Of a stretch of 64,000 bases of DNA, positions 48,287-58,803 are shown piece after piece. Both the position numbers and the translations under genes were made by a program. The stretch comes from an uncultured Luminiphilus sp. (GTDB lineage Bacteria; Pseudomonadota; Gammaproteobacteria; Pseudomonadales; Halieaceae), in assembly GCA_905182485.1 (NCBI GenBank), contig CAJJBO010000017.1:39330-103329 (forward strand), read 5' to 3'. Position 1 is the stretch's first letter. Each line of letters begins with the position of its first letter. The notes beneath the pieces are model-generated. The model did not search any database, was not told the origin of the DNA, and saw only the letters and a list, made by a program, of their open reading frames with translations.

Positions 48287-49447
48287 ACCACTCTCCGCGA
48301 CACGATTTGATCAGTGCGCTGCTCTGGTCGGAGTTGCTGAGCAATACGCAACACGATACCCAGCAGGGCGCAGTTCATGATCAAGCTTGATCCGCCATAA
48401 CTCACAAACGGTAGCGTCAAGCCTTTGGTGGGCAGTAATCCCGAGCTCGCTCCCATATTGATGAAAACTTGCCCGGCAAACATGAGGCCCAACGCCAAAA
48501 CAAAGATAAGCTGCAAAGCCATTTCCCTCGGCCGCGGCACGCCAACCGGTCTGCATAATGCGCGTGATTAAGCCGACGAATAATAGAATCAGTAAGAGTG
48601 CGCCAAATAATCCCGTTTCCTCTGCCCATATCGAAAAGACAAAGTCCGTATGAGCTTCCGGTAAATAAAATAACTTCTGAATACTGTTGCCGAGTCCCAC
48701 ACCGAACCATTCCCCCCGACCGAAGGCGATGAGGGACTGCACTAATTGGAAGCCAGCGCCAAAGGGGTCTGACCAAGGATCTTGATAAGCGGTGAGTCGC
48801 TGTAATCGATATGGCGCACTGAACACCAACACCAAAAAGCCCAGCGCGACTGACGCGAGTAGCGCAAGCACGTAAATCAATCGAGCGCCCGCCAGAAACA
48901 TCATCCCCACCACGGCACCCACGGCGATCACTGTGGCGCCAAAATCAGGCTCCAGTAGCAGCAAAAACGCGACGATACCGAGGATAAAAATCAGTTTAGC
49001 CAGCCCTTGCCAGTGATAGCGTACGGCGTCTTCTTGTCTGACTAAGTAGCCGGCGGTGTAGAGCAGCAGCGCAAACTTAGCGAACTCTGATGGCTGCACC
49101 GTAAATGCCCCCAGCAAAGGCAACCAGCGCTTTGCCCCATTCACCTCGCGGCCAATACCGGGCATGAGTACCAAGATGAGCAGTGCAAAAGCGATAAACA
49201 GTAACCACGGAGAGAGGCGGTTGAAGGTTTCAGTGGGAATCATGTAGCACAACGCAGCTGCTGAGAGGCCCAATAACAGATAGAGGGTATGGCGCTCAGC
49301 GTGATGCCATGGATTACCAAAGTGAAAGTCACTGTATTCGATCGATGCAGAAGCGATCGCAATCAAACCAATGCTGATCAGTGCGACACTGAACCCCAGT
49401 AAGAGCGTATCGCCGCTGTATCCTTGCAGGGGCGCGGCACGATTCAT
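48283..49447 (-). CDS. ftsW: Peptidoglycan glycosyltransferase FtsW, frame broken once
   Basis: A SEDS-family membrane enzyme that polymerises septal lipid II together with FtsI. About ten hydrophobic segments are seen. Family motifs include [20 protein letters not shown] and, in the second frame, [14 protein letters not shown]. The break is at a CC pair on the plus strand (48495-48496); one base fewer yields [20 protein letters not shown]. Corrected length is about 388 residues. Overlaps murD and murG. Confidence 0.93.
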
Positions 49448-50803
49448 GCTGCCACCTCAAGTGCCGCGACCGCTGATTGAAATTGCTCACCGCGATCAAC
49501 GTAATTGGCAAACATATCTAAGCTCGCACACGCCGGCGACAACAGTACAATTTGTCCAGACTCTGCGGCGGCGGCGGCCTGATCAACCGCGATTTTTAAG
49601 GTAGCAGCGTGTGCAAGTGATACCGCATTACTGAGGTGACGAGCGATATCCTGAGCCGCCTCACCAATGACGATCACCCCCGCGCAACGATCCGACACCG
49701 TTTTCGATAAGAGCGAAAAATCCTGACCTTTTCCCTGACCACCCAAGATCAACCAGATCTTACTGTCACTGCTCAGCCCATTAAGCGCGGCGAGCGTTGC
49801 GCCAACATTAGTGCCCTTACTGTCATCGATAAAGAGAACGCCATTTCGCTCAGCCACGAACTGACATCGATGGGGCAGCCCCCGATACACTTTCGCTGCC
49901 TCCACCAAACACGACAACGGGAGCTCGAGCTCTAGACCGATCGCCAATGCCACCAACACGTTCTGAATATTGTGCCGTCCGGGAAGCGTCAACTCAGCAC
50001 TCGCCACCAGGGGCTCCCAGCCCCGACACAGCCATTCCGCTCCTTGCAACGCTCGTAAACCAAATTCACCTAGATCAGGCTCGCCCAAACGGCACCAACT
50101 GACTCGAACCCCTCCGATATCAACGGGACCGTCAGTGGGTCATCGCGATTTGCGACGACCCTTTTTGCCTGACGGAAAATGCGGTGTTTAGCCCGGTGGT
50201 ACTCCTTCAGTGAGGGATAGCGATCGAGATGATCGGCGCTCACATTCAGCACTGTTGCGATCTCAAGGCCCAGCGCCTCTGCACGCTCGAGCTGAAAGCT
50301 CGAGAGCTCTAATACGTAGTAATCAGCATTGTCAGCCAATAAATCGAGCGCAGGCCTGCCGAAATTACCGCCAACCGATGCGGAGATATCGCAGGCATTC
50401 ATCATTTCGCCGAGTAGCGCCGTGACCGTCGATTTTCCGTTGGAGCCGGTAATGCCGATGACCGGCACCCGGACCGCCTCCATAAATAAATCAATATCAC
50501 CGCGTATGCGACACCCTCGAGCAGACGCTCGTGCTACTAACGGGTGATCGAGAGACACACCAGGGCTCACGATCATTTCGGTAACGTCATCGGCGAAATC
50601 AAGGTCTACCTCGCCAAAGGTGACTAAGTGCGGGTCTATTTCTGCGAGTATCGCGGGATCACTTGCCATCTCTCGACGCGTATCAAAGGCCGTAAAAGCG
50701 ATCCCTTGTTTACGCCACCAACGTGCCACCGACCGGCCCGTCATACCCAAACCGACAATAGTCGTTTTTCAGAGCTCGCAATCATTGTGTTGAGTGTTGG
50801 CAT
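49444..50803 (-). CDS. murD: UDP-N-acetylmuramoylalanine--D-glutamate ligase, frame broken twice
   Basis: MurD adds D-glutamate to UDP-MurNAc-L-Ala. The P-loop is GITGSNGKSTVTALLGEMM, and FIDDSKGTNVGATLAAL marks the C-terminal part. The track start at 50750 misses the N-terminus: with one more A in the run at 50765-50769, ATG 50803 reads through IVGLGMTGRSVARWW, the Rossmann-like start of MurD. The second break is near 50097, where one base joins the two large ORFs. Total about 453 residues. The start lies four bases after mraY. Confidence 0.9.
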
Positions 50804-50807
50804 TAGC

Positions 50808-51888
50808 TCACCGCAACTTCAATGTGGCGAGGCCAAACAGCACCAGCATCACCGTGATAATCCAAAACCGAACAATCACGCGCGGTTCGGGCCAGCCTTT
50901 TAACTCGAAGTGATGGTGAATCGGCGCCATACGAAACACACGCCGACCCGTTAACTTAAAAGAGCTCACTTGAATAATCACTGAGAGCGTCTCGAGTACG
51001 AAAATGCCTCCCATGATGAAGAGTACGATCTCATGACGAGTGATCACTGCGACGACGCCTAGCGCGGCACCCAGTGCTAAGGCGCCAACATCACCCATGA
51101 AAATCATTGCCGGATAAGTGTTAAACCAGAGAAAACCGAGGCCGGCCCCGGCGATGGCGCCACAAAAAACCACCAATTCACCGGTACCCGATAAGTAGGC
51201 AATATTCAGATAGTCAGCAAATTCGACATGACCAGCCAGATAGGCGATCACACCCAAACCCGTTGCCACCATCACGGTTGGCATAATGGCAAGGCCATCT
51301 AAACCATCTGTTAAATTGACCGCGTTGCTGGACCCGACAATCACGAAATAACTAAACGGGACGAACAACCAGCCCATCGACCAGGCCACGTCTTTAAAAA
51401 ACGGTACGTAAAGGGTCGTCTCTTCTGGTGTCACTGCCGTGGTAAATAGCAGTCATTACAACCAATGAAAATACTAACTGCCAAAAAAATTTCCATCTTG
51501 CGGCTAAACCTGCTGAATTCTTTTCAATAACTTTACGATAATCGTCAACCCAGCCAATCAAACCAAATGCAGCGGTGGTCACGATGACAATCCAGACGTA
51601 TCGATTGTCGAGATCCGCCCAAAGCAGCGTCGACCCTAACACCGCAAGGAGGATCAGCGCCCCACCCATTGTCGGCGTGCCCGCTTTGACGAGATGAGAT
51701 TCTGGCCCTTCTGAACGAATCGTCTGACCAATCTGCAAGTCATTCAGCCGCGCTATCACGAAGGGGCCCACCAGCATTGAGATGAGCATCGCCGAGCAGG
51801 CCGCTAAAATGGCCCTCAGGGTGAGGTACTGAAAGACACCAAAACCCGGATCTAGGAACAGTAACTGCTCACTCAGCCACATCAGCAT
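50808..51888 (-). CDS. mraY: Phospho-N-acetylmuramoyl-pentapeptide-transferase MraY, frame broken once
   Basis: MraY makes lipid I from UDP-MurNAc-pentapeptide and undecaprenyl phosphate. The start ATG at 51888 ([19 protein letters not shown]) matches the family and overlaps murF. Signature stretches are [26 protein letters not shown] with the DD pair, [11 protein letters not shown] and [14 protein letters not shown]. The break is at a CC pair on the plus strand (51437-51438); one base fewer gives [17 protein letters not shown]. Length about 360 residues. Confidence 0.94.
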
Positions 51889-53243
51889 GAGAAACCGTCC
51901 TCTGCTCGGGTCAACCAGTGCACGGTTTTTTCCAGCATCGCGCCGCGAGAACCTTTCACCCAAATAAGGTGTTCATCGGGTAGCTCAGGAAAAGCAGCCC
52001 ACAACGCCTGCTGATTGGAAAAATAGTGTGAACCCTCTCCATATGCTTCGGCGGCGGCCGCCGCTTCCCGTCCTACTGCCACCAAAAGATCGATTCCTGC
52101 TGCTTTAGCGTAGCGCCCCACATCGCCATGTAAGGCGTCGCTAGTCGACCCCAACTCCAACATCGGTCCGAGTATGAGCACGCTATAAGCTGACTCGCGC
52201 GCTAAGGTATCGATCGCGGCCATGACGGCTGCAGGGTTCGCGTTATAACTATCGTCCACCACCCGTCCGCCGGTTCGCCCGACTAAAACCGCTCCGCGGC
52301 CAACCTCCGGGACGACTTGAGCGAGCCCATCGACAGCGCTATCCGGAGGCACTCCGAGCTCAATGGCAACCGCTAAGGCGGCGAGTGCATTAATGACCTG
52401 AATGGCTCCGGGCAATCGCAGGCTGACTGGCAAAACCATTGAGGAAGCGATTAAATCAAATCGCGTTTCATTCAAGCCTTGGTATTGAATATTAATGGCG
52501 CGGTAATCTGCCTTTTCTGACAGTCCAAACGTGATCGTTCTGGCGTCGCCCGCCTGCTGAATCCATTGCGCAAGCCATGGCTGATCGGCATTGATAATCG
52601 CCAGCCCCTCGCCTCCCAATCCCTCGAGAATCTCACCTTTTGTAGAGGCGATCTGATCGACACTCTGATAATTCACGAGATGCGCCGCCGAGGCATTTAA
52701 GCAAACCGCGACGCTTGGCTGCGCCAATTGGCACAGGTAAGCAATATCACCGGGCTGCCCTGCACCCATCTCGATCACACCAAACTGATGAGATTCGTTC
52801 AAACCCGCCAACGTTATGGGCACGCCGAGCTCGTTATTGTGATTGCCCTGCGTCGCATGAACAGCCCCCGCTCCGGCCAACGCAGCAGCAATGAGGTTTT
52901 TAGTTGTGGTTTTCCCGGCGCTGCCGGTGACAGCCACCACCGACCCAAGAAAGGCCTGGCGTTTCAGAAGCGCAAACTGACCCGACGCCTTCACCACGTC
53001 AGAAACCACCAGCTGGGGTGTTACCCCCTTGACCTCTCGCTCTGTGAGAACAGCCACCGCACCTGCAGCAGTTGCCTGAGGCGCAAAATCATGGCCGTCA
53101 ACCTGAATGCCCGCAATCGCAGCGAATAAATCACCGGGCTGGGCCACTCGACTGTCTATGGCCAGTCCTTGAAGCGGCACAGACTCACCAATCAGCTCAC
53201 CGTTGGCTCGCTGTGCTAGCGCTTTCAATGCCACCGAAGCCAT
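51882..53243 (-). CDS. murF: UDP-N-acetylmuramoyl-tripeptide--D-alanyl-D-alanine ligase
   Basis: MurF adds D-Ala-D-Ala to finish the UDP-MurNAc-pentapeptide. The P-loop is AVTGSAGKTTTKNLIAAAL. The ATG at 53243 ([17 protein letters not shown]) lies in a TGATG overlap with the murE stop, so I prefer it to the track start at 53282. About 453 residues, intact. The ddl enzyme that supplies its dipeptide is encoded in the same cluster. Confidence 0.95.
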   Translation of the reverse strand: MASVALKALAQRANGELIGESVPLQGLAIDSRVAQPGDLFAAIAGIQVDGHDFAPQATAAGAVAVLTEREVKGVTPQLVVSDVVKASGQFALLKRQAFLGSVVAVTGSAGKTTTKNLIAAALAGAGAVHATQGNHNNELGVPITLAGLNESHQFGVIEMGAGQPGDIAYLCQLAQPSVAVCLNASAAHLVNYQSVDQIASTKGEILEGLGGEGLAIINADQPWLAQWIQQAGDARTITFGLSEKADYRAINIQYQGLNETRFDLIASSMVLPVSLRLPGAIQVINALAALAVAIELGVPPDSAVDGLAQVVPEVGRGAVLVGRTGGRVVDDSYNANPAAVMAAIDTLARESAYSVLILGPMLELGSTSDALHGDVGRYAKAAGIDLLVAVGREAAAAAEAYGEGSHYFSNQQALWAAFPELPDEHLIWVKGSRGAMLEKTVHWLTRAEDGFSC

Positions 53244-54682
53244 CAAGCAGCCCGCCTTTGTGCCAAATAATGATTGGCACACTGCACATCGGAGAAGGGT
53301 ATTCGGGCGCCCGCAATCTCTTGATAAGTTTCATGTCCCTTACCCGCTATTAACACGGTATCGCCAGCAGCGCCTCCGCAATAACTAACGAAATGGCGGT
53401 TGCTCGATCAACTTCGACTAGCGGTGTTGCGCCCTCACAACCCGCCAAAATATCCTGAATAATGGCTTCCGGTGCCTCGCCTCTGGGATTGTCACTGGTC
53501 ACAACGATCCGATCCGCCAACCGAGCGCTACCGCCCCATCTCTGATCGCTTGCCGCGATCTCGATCTCCACCGCAGCCAAACAAAACCCAAATACACCCT
53601 TGATGACGCGCTTCGGAAACCGCCGTGATCGCGCGATGAAGCGCATCGGGAGTATGGGCGTAATCAATAACGACCGTGATGTCAGACGTCATCTCCATCG
53701 GCTCAAGACGGCCCGGAACGGGTTTTAGTTGTTGGGTAACCTCAATAATCTCAGCAAAAGAAACTCCCATTGAGGCGGCCGCCACGATGGCTACTGTGAG
53801 ATTGAACGCGTTAAATCGGCCGGCAAGCAATGAATCGATCTGTGCGTCACCCCAAGGCGTCCGCACCGTAAATGCCAACGGCGCGACACTGATCATTCCA
53901 ATCAGCACATCTGCTGATTCATCGCTAAAAGAAATACCGACACTGTCATGGCCCCAAATATCACTCTGAGACGACAAGACGCTGTCATCGGCGTTATAAA
54001 TTTGCACCGATGACGCAAAGTCGCGGAACAGCTTGAACTTCGACTCGCCGTACGCTTCCATCGAATGGTGGTAGTCGAGGTGATCGCGGGAGAGGTTGGT
54101 AAACACCGCCACATCAATTTTTAGGCCATCAAGTCGCCGCTGATCCAGCGCATGACTAGACGCTTCCATGGCAACATAGTCAACGCCCGCATCCCGCCAA
54201 ACACGCAGCTGTCGATGCAACGTAATACAGTCGGGCGTCGTATTACGCACCTCTGTCGGCGGACCGGCCAGTCGCGATCCCAGTGTGCCGATTGAGCCTG
54301 CTTTTAATCCAACTGCTTGTAATAACTGACGGGTCAACTCCACGATTGACGTCTTACCGTTAGTGCCAGTGACCGCCATCACTTTTAACTGGCAAGAAGG
54401 TGAGCGATAAAAACGGTCAGCGAGCACGCCTAGCTGATCCTTTAAACCGCTGATTGCGATCACCCGATCGTCTTCAGGCAATTCACGATCATCGGCCTCT
54501 GCCAGCACCACCCCAGCACCCAGCTCTAAAGCGGCATGAATAAAATCTCGACCGTCGCGCTCTGCTCCCGGTATCGCAATAAAAGTCATGTTGGGCTGAA
54601 CGTCACGACTGTCTAAGGTCATATTGCTCAGCGACACCTCGGGCAGCGTTTGATCCGCCAGCAACTCACGCAGCCCCATCAT
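53243..54682 (-). CDS. murE: UDP-N-acetylmuramoyl-tripeptide synthetase MurE, frame broken twice
   Basis: MurE adds the third residue, in most Gram-negatives meso-diaminopimelate. The P-loop is [19 protein letters not shown]. The meso-DAP motif DNPRGE is in the second piece ([15 protein letters not shown]), so DAP rather than lysine is expected. The first break is a run of four C on the plus strand (53534-53537); the second, near 53367, restores [17 protein letters not shown] and a stop in TGATG with murF. Repaired length about 480 residues. Overlaps ftsI by ATGA. Confidence 0.92.
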
Positions 54683-56404
54683 TGCTGCGCTCCACGGTAT
54701 GCAGCGACCAGCGCTCCTGCTGAAGAGCGGTCAGGCTGCGCATTGCGTATTCGGAGTACTTCTTCCGTGATCCTTGAATAAACTGGCGCAGCGGCCAGAC
54801 CCCCGCCATAGTGATCGCCCCGAGGCTGATCAATCAAGATCGTGGTGACGTAGCGTGGCTTCTTCATCGGCGCGACACCCACAAAAAGGGCCACGTATTG
54901 GTCATCCAAATACCCTGTCGCGCCGACTTTATGAACCGTTCCTGTCTTACCGCCAACCGAAAAGCCGGGCACTTGTGCCAAGGTGGCGGTACCGCCAGAA
55001 CCCGTAACCCGACCCAGCACCTGCAACACATCTTGAGCCACCTGGGCATCAACTACGCGCGTTCCCACTGGCAGTGTCTCGCGGTCTTGCTTCAGCAAAG
55101 TCAGTGGCTGCCTCACGCCACCATTAGCTAAAATCGAGTACGCTTGTGCCAACTGTATGGGTGTCGCATTCAAACCATAACCAAAGGCCAGTGTGACTTT
55201 TTCTATTTCACTCCAATGCATCATGCTTGGGAGGGAGCCTGCTCGCTCGCCCGGAAAGCCAGTGCCAGTTTGCGTTCCAAATCCGAACCTGAGCAGCACC
55301 TCTAAAACGGCTTCATGCCCGACGGTCTTGGGCGAGCTTAGTGACCCCCACCTGACTCGATTTTTCGATGATTTTTGAAACACTAATCTCACCATAATTA
55401 CGCGGATCATGAAGCACTTTACCGCCCACTCGAATGCGTCCGGGGGCCGTATCAACGAGGCTATCAATCGTAAATTTCCCGCTCTCCAGCGCCGCAATCA
55501 GCGTCAGTGTTTTGATCGTTGAGCCCGGCTCATAAACATCAGTTAGAGCACGATTACGGGCCGCACCGTAATCAAATGCCTCTCGGTTATTGGGGTTAAA
55601 CACCGGGTAATTACTGACGGCGAGGATTTCCCCCGTCCAAGCATCGACGGTGATAGCGGAGCCCGCGACGGCGCCCGTCTCCTTCATTGCTCGCTGTAAC
55701 TCACGGTGCTGAACGTACTGCAGGCGCAAGTCTAGGCTCAGAGACAGCGCCTTGCCGGGTCGCGGCTTGGTAATCAAGCCGAAATCACGGACTGCCTCAC
55801 CATGAAGATCTTTGATAAAACGCTTCTTACCGGGGATCCCCTGCAGCCACTGCTCAAATGCCAGTTCGATGCCAGCGATGCCTTCGCCATCGACATTGGT
55901 CAATCCCAAAACCTGAGCGGTAACCTCTCCCGCAGGGTAATAGCGTCGGTAGGCTCGTTCGCCCCGAACGCCGGGAAAGGCTTCTTGCAGTATTTGACGG
56001 GCAAAATCCGGGGCTTGATGCCTCGCCAAATACATGAAGTGCTTGTTGCCGTACAAAGCGAGCTTGTCTTTTAATTCCGCCGCGTCGACCCCAAGCAATG
56101 CGGATAACTCCGCGAGCCGTGGGCTATCCTTTAGCTGCTGTGGATTCGCCCACAGCGACACCACCGGTGAGCTGATTGCGAGCGGCGTGCCATGGCGATC
56201 CTCAATCAACCCTCGATAAACGGGAATTTCGGCCGTGCGAACAGTGCGCATGGCACCTTGCTCACGCAGAAAGCCAGCGCCTTGCCCTTCCTCGGTCACC
56301 TGAAGCATAACCAGCCTACCCATCAGCACTCCGGCTAAACCAATCAGCACGCAGCAGACGGAGAGGTAGCGCCAGCGGGGTGTTGCCGGCGAACCGGCCT
56401 TCAT
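54679..56404 (-). CDS. ftsI: Septal peptidoglycan transpeptidase FtsI (PBP3), frame broken once
   Basis: FtsI cross-links septal peptidoglycan and works with FtsW. An N-terminal membrane helix (about residues 12-32) is followed by the pedestal domain and the penicillin-binding domain. Active-site motifs are Ser in EPGSTIKTLTL, SSQVGVTK (SxN-type motif with Gln) and VGGKTGTVHK. The break lies at a GG pair on the plus strand (55324-55325); one base fewer gives KLAQDVGHEAVLEVLLRFG. Length about 575 residues. Overlaps ftsL and murE by ATGA. Confidence 0.94.
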
Positions 56405-56685
56405 GGCTCTTTTACCGAATGGGACACGCTTAAATCTGGGGCGTTCATCGAAAGCGTATCGGAAGCGATTTGCCCGACGCGGTGGGGGGCCGCCCAGGTA
56501 TTCATCTCGAGCAAAAGACGGGTGTACTGCTCTTGCAGTTGCCAGCGCTGCAACTCCAGTGACTGTAATCGCGCATAGCCATCTCTGACCTGATGCGTAC
56601 TCGCCACTAATCCAAGGCTCGAAAGCAGCAACAGCATCAGCAGAATGACCAGCACTATCGCGTTAGGCGCCAGCAAGGAGTTCAT
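56401..56685 (-). CDS. ftsL: Cell division protein FtsL
   Basis: A 94-residue bitopic protein with a strong membrane helix (about residues 9-29) and a short periplasmic coiled coil (LQSLELQRWQLQEQYTRLLLE). FtsL forms a complex with FtsQ and FtsB that activates FtsWI. It starts in a TGATG overlap with the rsmH stop and its stop overlaps ftsI. Confidence 0.93.
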   Translation of the reverse strand: MNSLLAPNAIVLVILLMLLLLSSLGLVASTHQVRDGYARLQSLELQRWQLQEQYTRLLLEMNTWAAPHRVGQIASDTLSMNAPDLSVSHSVKEP

Positions 56686-57600
56686 CAGAGACGCTCCGCA
56701 ACGCGCATTACAGCAGAACGGGCTCGCGGGTTCTGGGAGACCTCCGCAGGCGTGGGCATCACCGCCTTGCCAATTTGCCGCACGAGACCCGGATACTCGG
56801 CGTGCCGAATCGGCACTCCGGGCGGTAACTGCGGACCTCTGACGGCCGCACGAATGAATCGCTTTACGATACGATCCTCTAGGGAGTGGAAGCTGATCAC
56901 CACCATTCGACCGCCTGGCGCGAGCGCCAGTAAGATGGCCTGCAGCGCATCTCGAAGCGCGTCCAGCTCACCGTTAACATGCAATCTGATGGCTTGAAAA
57001 CTGCGCGTCGCTGGGTGCTTATGTTTTTCCCACTTGGGATTGGCGGCAGATACCACCTCAGCCAGCTGCCCCGTTCGTCGGAGGGGCTGCTCACTCCGCG
57101 CGGCCACAATCGCATTCGCAATCCGTCGGGCAAAACGCTCTTCACCCAATTCACGGAGCACCGTCGCGATCTCAGACGCCGGCGCCTCCGCCAACCACTC
57201 TGCTGCAGACCGCCCTTCGTCTGGATTCATTCGCATGTCTAGGGGGCCATCATGGGAAAAGCTGAATCCCCGCTCGGGATCGTCGAGTTGCGGCGAAGAC
57301 ACGCCGAGATCCAGCAAAACACCCTGCAAGCTGCCCAGCTCGACATGCTGGCTCAGCGCTCTGAAGTTTGCTGCCTTAAAAGAAAATCGCTGGTCGTGTT
57401 GCGCTAACTGGGATGCGCTCTCTGCCGCGGCTTGGGTCATGATCTAACGCCATCAACGAACCTTGCGCTGATAGCGCCTCAAGGATACGAGTGCTGTGCC
57501 CGCCCCGGCCAAAGGTTCCGTCTACATACGCTCCGTGCGGCGATACCATCAGTGCCCCAATGACCTCCTCGAGTAGAACCGGCAAGTGCTCCCGGTCCAT
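56685..57600 (-). CDS. rsmH: 16S rRNA m4C1402 methyltransferase RsmH, frame broken once
   Basis: RsmH (formerly MraW) methylates N4 of C1402 in 16S rRNA; RsmI at 58.8 kb modifies the same base. The SAM site [17 protein letters not shown] is in the first ORF; the second has [20 protein letters not shown] and [15 protein letters not shown]. The break is in a GGG run on the plus strand (57434-57436), where one base more gives [16 protein letters not shown]. The ATG at 57600 overlaps the mraZ stop (TGATG). About 305 residues. Confidence 0.94.
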
Positions 57601-58052
57601 CAAAGATTAAGCTGCATCAGCTCCACTGGAAGCTCCCCTTGGGGCCCCGGTGACAGCGCAGCTTCGCATTCCCTCTGCCATAACTCTTCTGACCACAGTT
57701 CAAGCTTATTACCTTGGCCGACCATCACTGCGCGCTTCTCGAGATGCGCATAGTCTCTGAGCGACGGGGGAACTAATACACGGCCATTGCCATCCAGCTG
57801 CAAATCGCTGGCGTAACCCAACATCAATCGCTGAAATCGCTTTACGGCGGGGTTGAGTGCCGGGAGCGCCTGCACGTCTCGCTCAATGCGTTCCCATTCG
57901 GGCAGGGCGTACATCACCAGACAGGGCGTTTGGGTATCGACGGTAATGACAATGTGTCCATCACTTAATGCCGCCAGCGATTCACGTTGCCGCGCTGGCA
58001 CCGCCATTCGGCCCTTGGCATCAAGGTTGATGGACTGAACCCCTCGAAACAT
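57600..58052 (-). CDS. mraZ: Transcriptional regulator MraZ
   Basis: A 150-residue protein made of two AbrB-like SpoVT/MraZ domains. MFRGVQSINLDAKGRMAVPA is the first, with DxKGR; LQLDGNGRVLVPPSLRDYA is the second. MraZ represses the dcw cluster through direct repeats upstream of its own gene, and such repeats are found here. The ATG at 58052 is the family start; the track start at 58121 would run into the promoter. Confidence 0.95.
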   Translation of the reverse strand: MFRGVQSINLDAKGRMAVPARQRESLAALSDGHIVITVDTQTPCLVMYALPEWERIERDVQALPALNPAVKRFQRLMLGYASDLQLDGNGRVLVPPSLRDYAHLEKRAVMVGQGNKLELWSEELWQRECEAALSPGPQGELPVELMQLNL

Positions 58053-58076
58053 GATGTCCATTGCCTCCATTGAATT

Positions 58077-58111
58077 ACCACAAAATGGGAGTTTTACCCA
58101 CTTTGCACCAC
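58077..58111 (-). promoter_or_regulatory. MraZ-box array
   Basis: Read on the minus strand, 5-base units repeat every 10 bases: GTGGT, GTGGG, CTCCC, GTGGT. MraZ boxes in gammaproteobacteria are TGGG-like repeats with a 10-base period, so three units fit and one is in inverse sense. The array lies from about 9 to 43 bases after the -10 box, where a bound MraZ ring would block transcription. Confidence 0.75.
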
Positions 58112-58119
58112 ATTTCGCC

Positions 58120-58149
58120 ACTATACGCCTGAAAAAAGCATTGGGTCAA
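58120..58149 (-). promoter_or_regulatory. Sigma70 promoter of the dcw cluster (Pmra)
   Basis: On the minus strand a -35 TTGACC (58149-58144) and a -10 TATAGT (58125-58120) are 18 bases apart. Both match the consensus at five of six positions. The MraZ boxes start a few bases downstream. Confidence 0.8.
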
Positions 58150-58393
58150 CGGCAGGAGGGCAAAAATTCTCGGTTTTTCAGTGCCTTAGAGACACTCAGC
58201 CGGGCTCACTGACGTGGGACCGTTTGTTAGAAAGAAACGTTAAAACAGCCGCTAACTCGCAATACGAGGTTTGAGATTAGGTGATATGCTTTATTAATAC
58301 TTTTATTAAGTTTTAATAACTCAAAAGTATTGAAAGCGACGGCCTATGCGGAGGTTACGGGCCGGCGCAGCGGTATCACGGAGGAAATGGGAA
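58150..58393. other. Gap between the dcw promoter and the rnpB terminator
   Basis: About 244 bases without a gene. An AT-rich part (58275-58330) with repeated TTTATTAA-like words is the only visible feature. It could be an upstream element for the promoter. I see no ORF or RNA here. Confidence 0.5.
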
Positions 58394-58411
58394 GCCCCCC
58401 GAGTGGGGGGC
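58394..58411 (-). terminator. Intrinsic-terminator-like hairpin of rnpB
   Basis: GCCCCCC-ACTC-GGGGGGC on the minus strand is a perfect 7-base GC stem right after the RNase P RNA. Only a short pyrimidine-rich stretch (TTCCCATTT) follows, so the T-run is weak. Confidence 0.7.
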
Positions 58412-58416
58412 ATAAT

Positions 58417-58748
58417 GAGTTGGTCGATAAGCCGGGTTCTGTCGTGGACGATCATTCATCTGCGACAGGTGTCACCACCTGCCTGTAGCGACCTACCCGA
58501 ATCCACTGCGGGCCACAGCTAACGGATTCCTATTTGGTCTTGCTCCGGACGGGGTTTACCATCGCCACGCTTGTTGCCAACCGCGCGGTGCGCTCTTACC
58601 GCACCTTTTCACCCTTACCTGCAAGCAGGCGGTTTCCTTTCTGTTGCACTTTCCGTAGGCTCGCGCCCCCCAGGCGTTACCTGGCGTCCTGACCCGTTGG
58701 AGCCCGGACTTTCCTCTGCCATTACGACAGCGATCGTCTGACCCACTC
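58417..58748 (-). ncRNA. rnpB: RNase P RNA (type A)
   Basis: The catalytic RNA that trims tRNA 5' ends. The conserved core GAGGAAAGTCCGGGCTCC near the 5' end and the 3' part ACAGAACCCGGCTTATCG are both present. The ends pair to form P1 (GAGTGGGTC with GACCAACTC, one mismatch), which sets the borders. About 332 bases, a little shorter than the E. coli RNA. Position between mraZ and rsmI matches Pseudomonas. Confidence 0.96.
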
Positions 58749-58803
58749 AGGGCTCAGAGGTTACCGATTAGCGTTGAGGCTCGCAACCCAAGACTGCGGC
58801 ATA

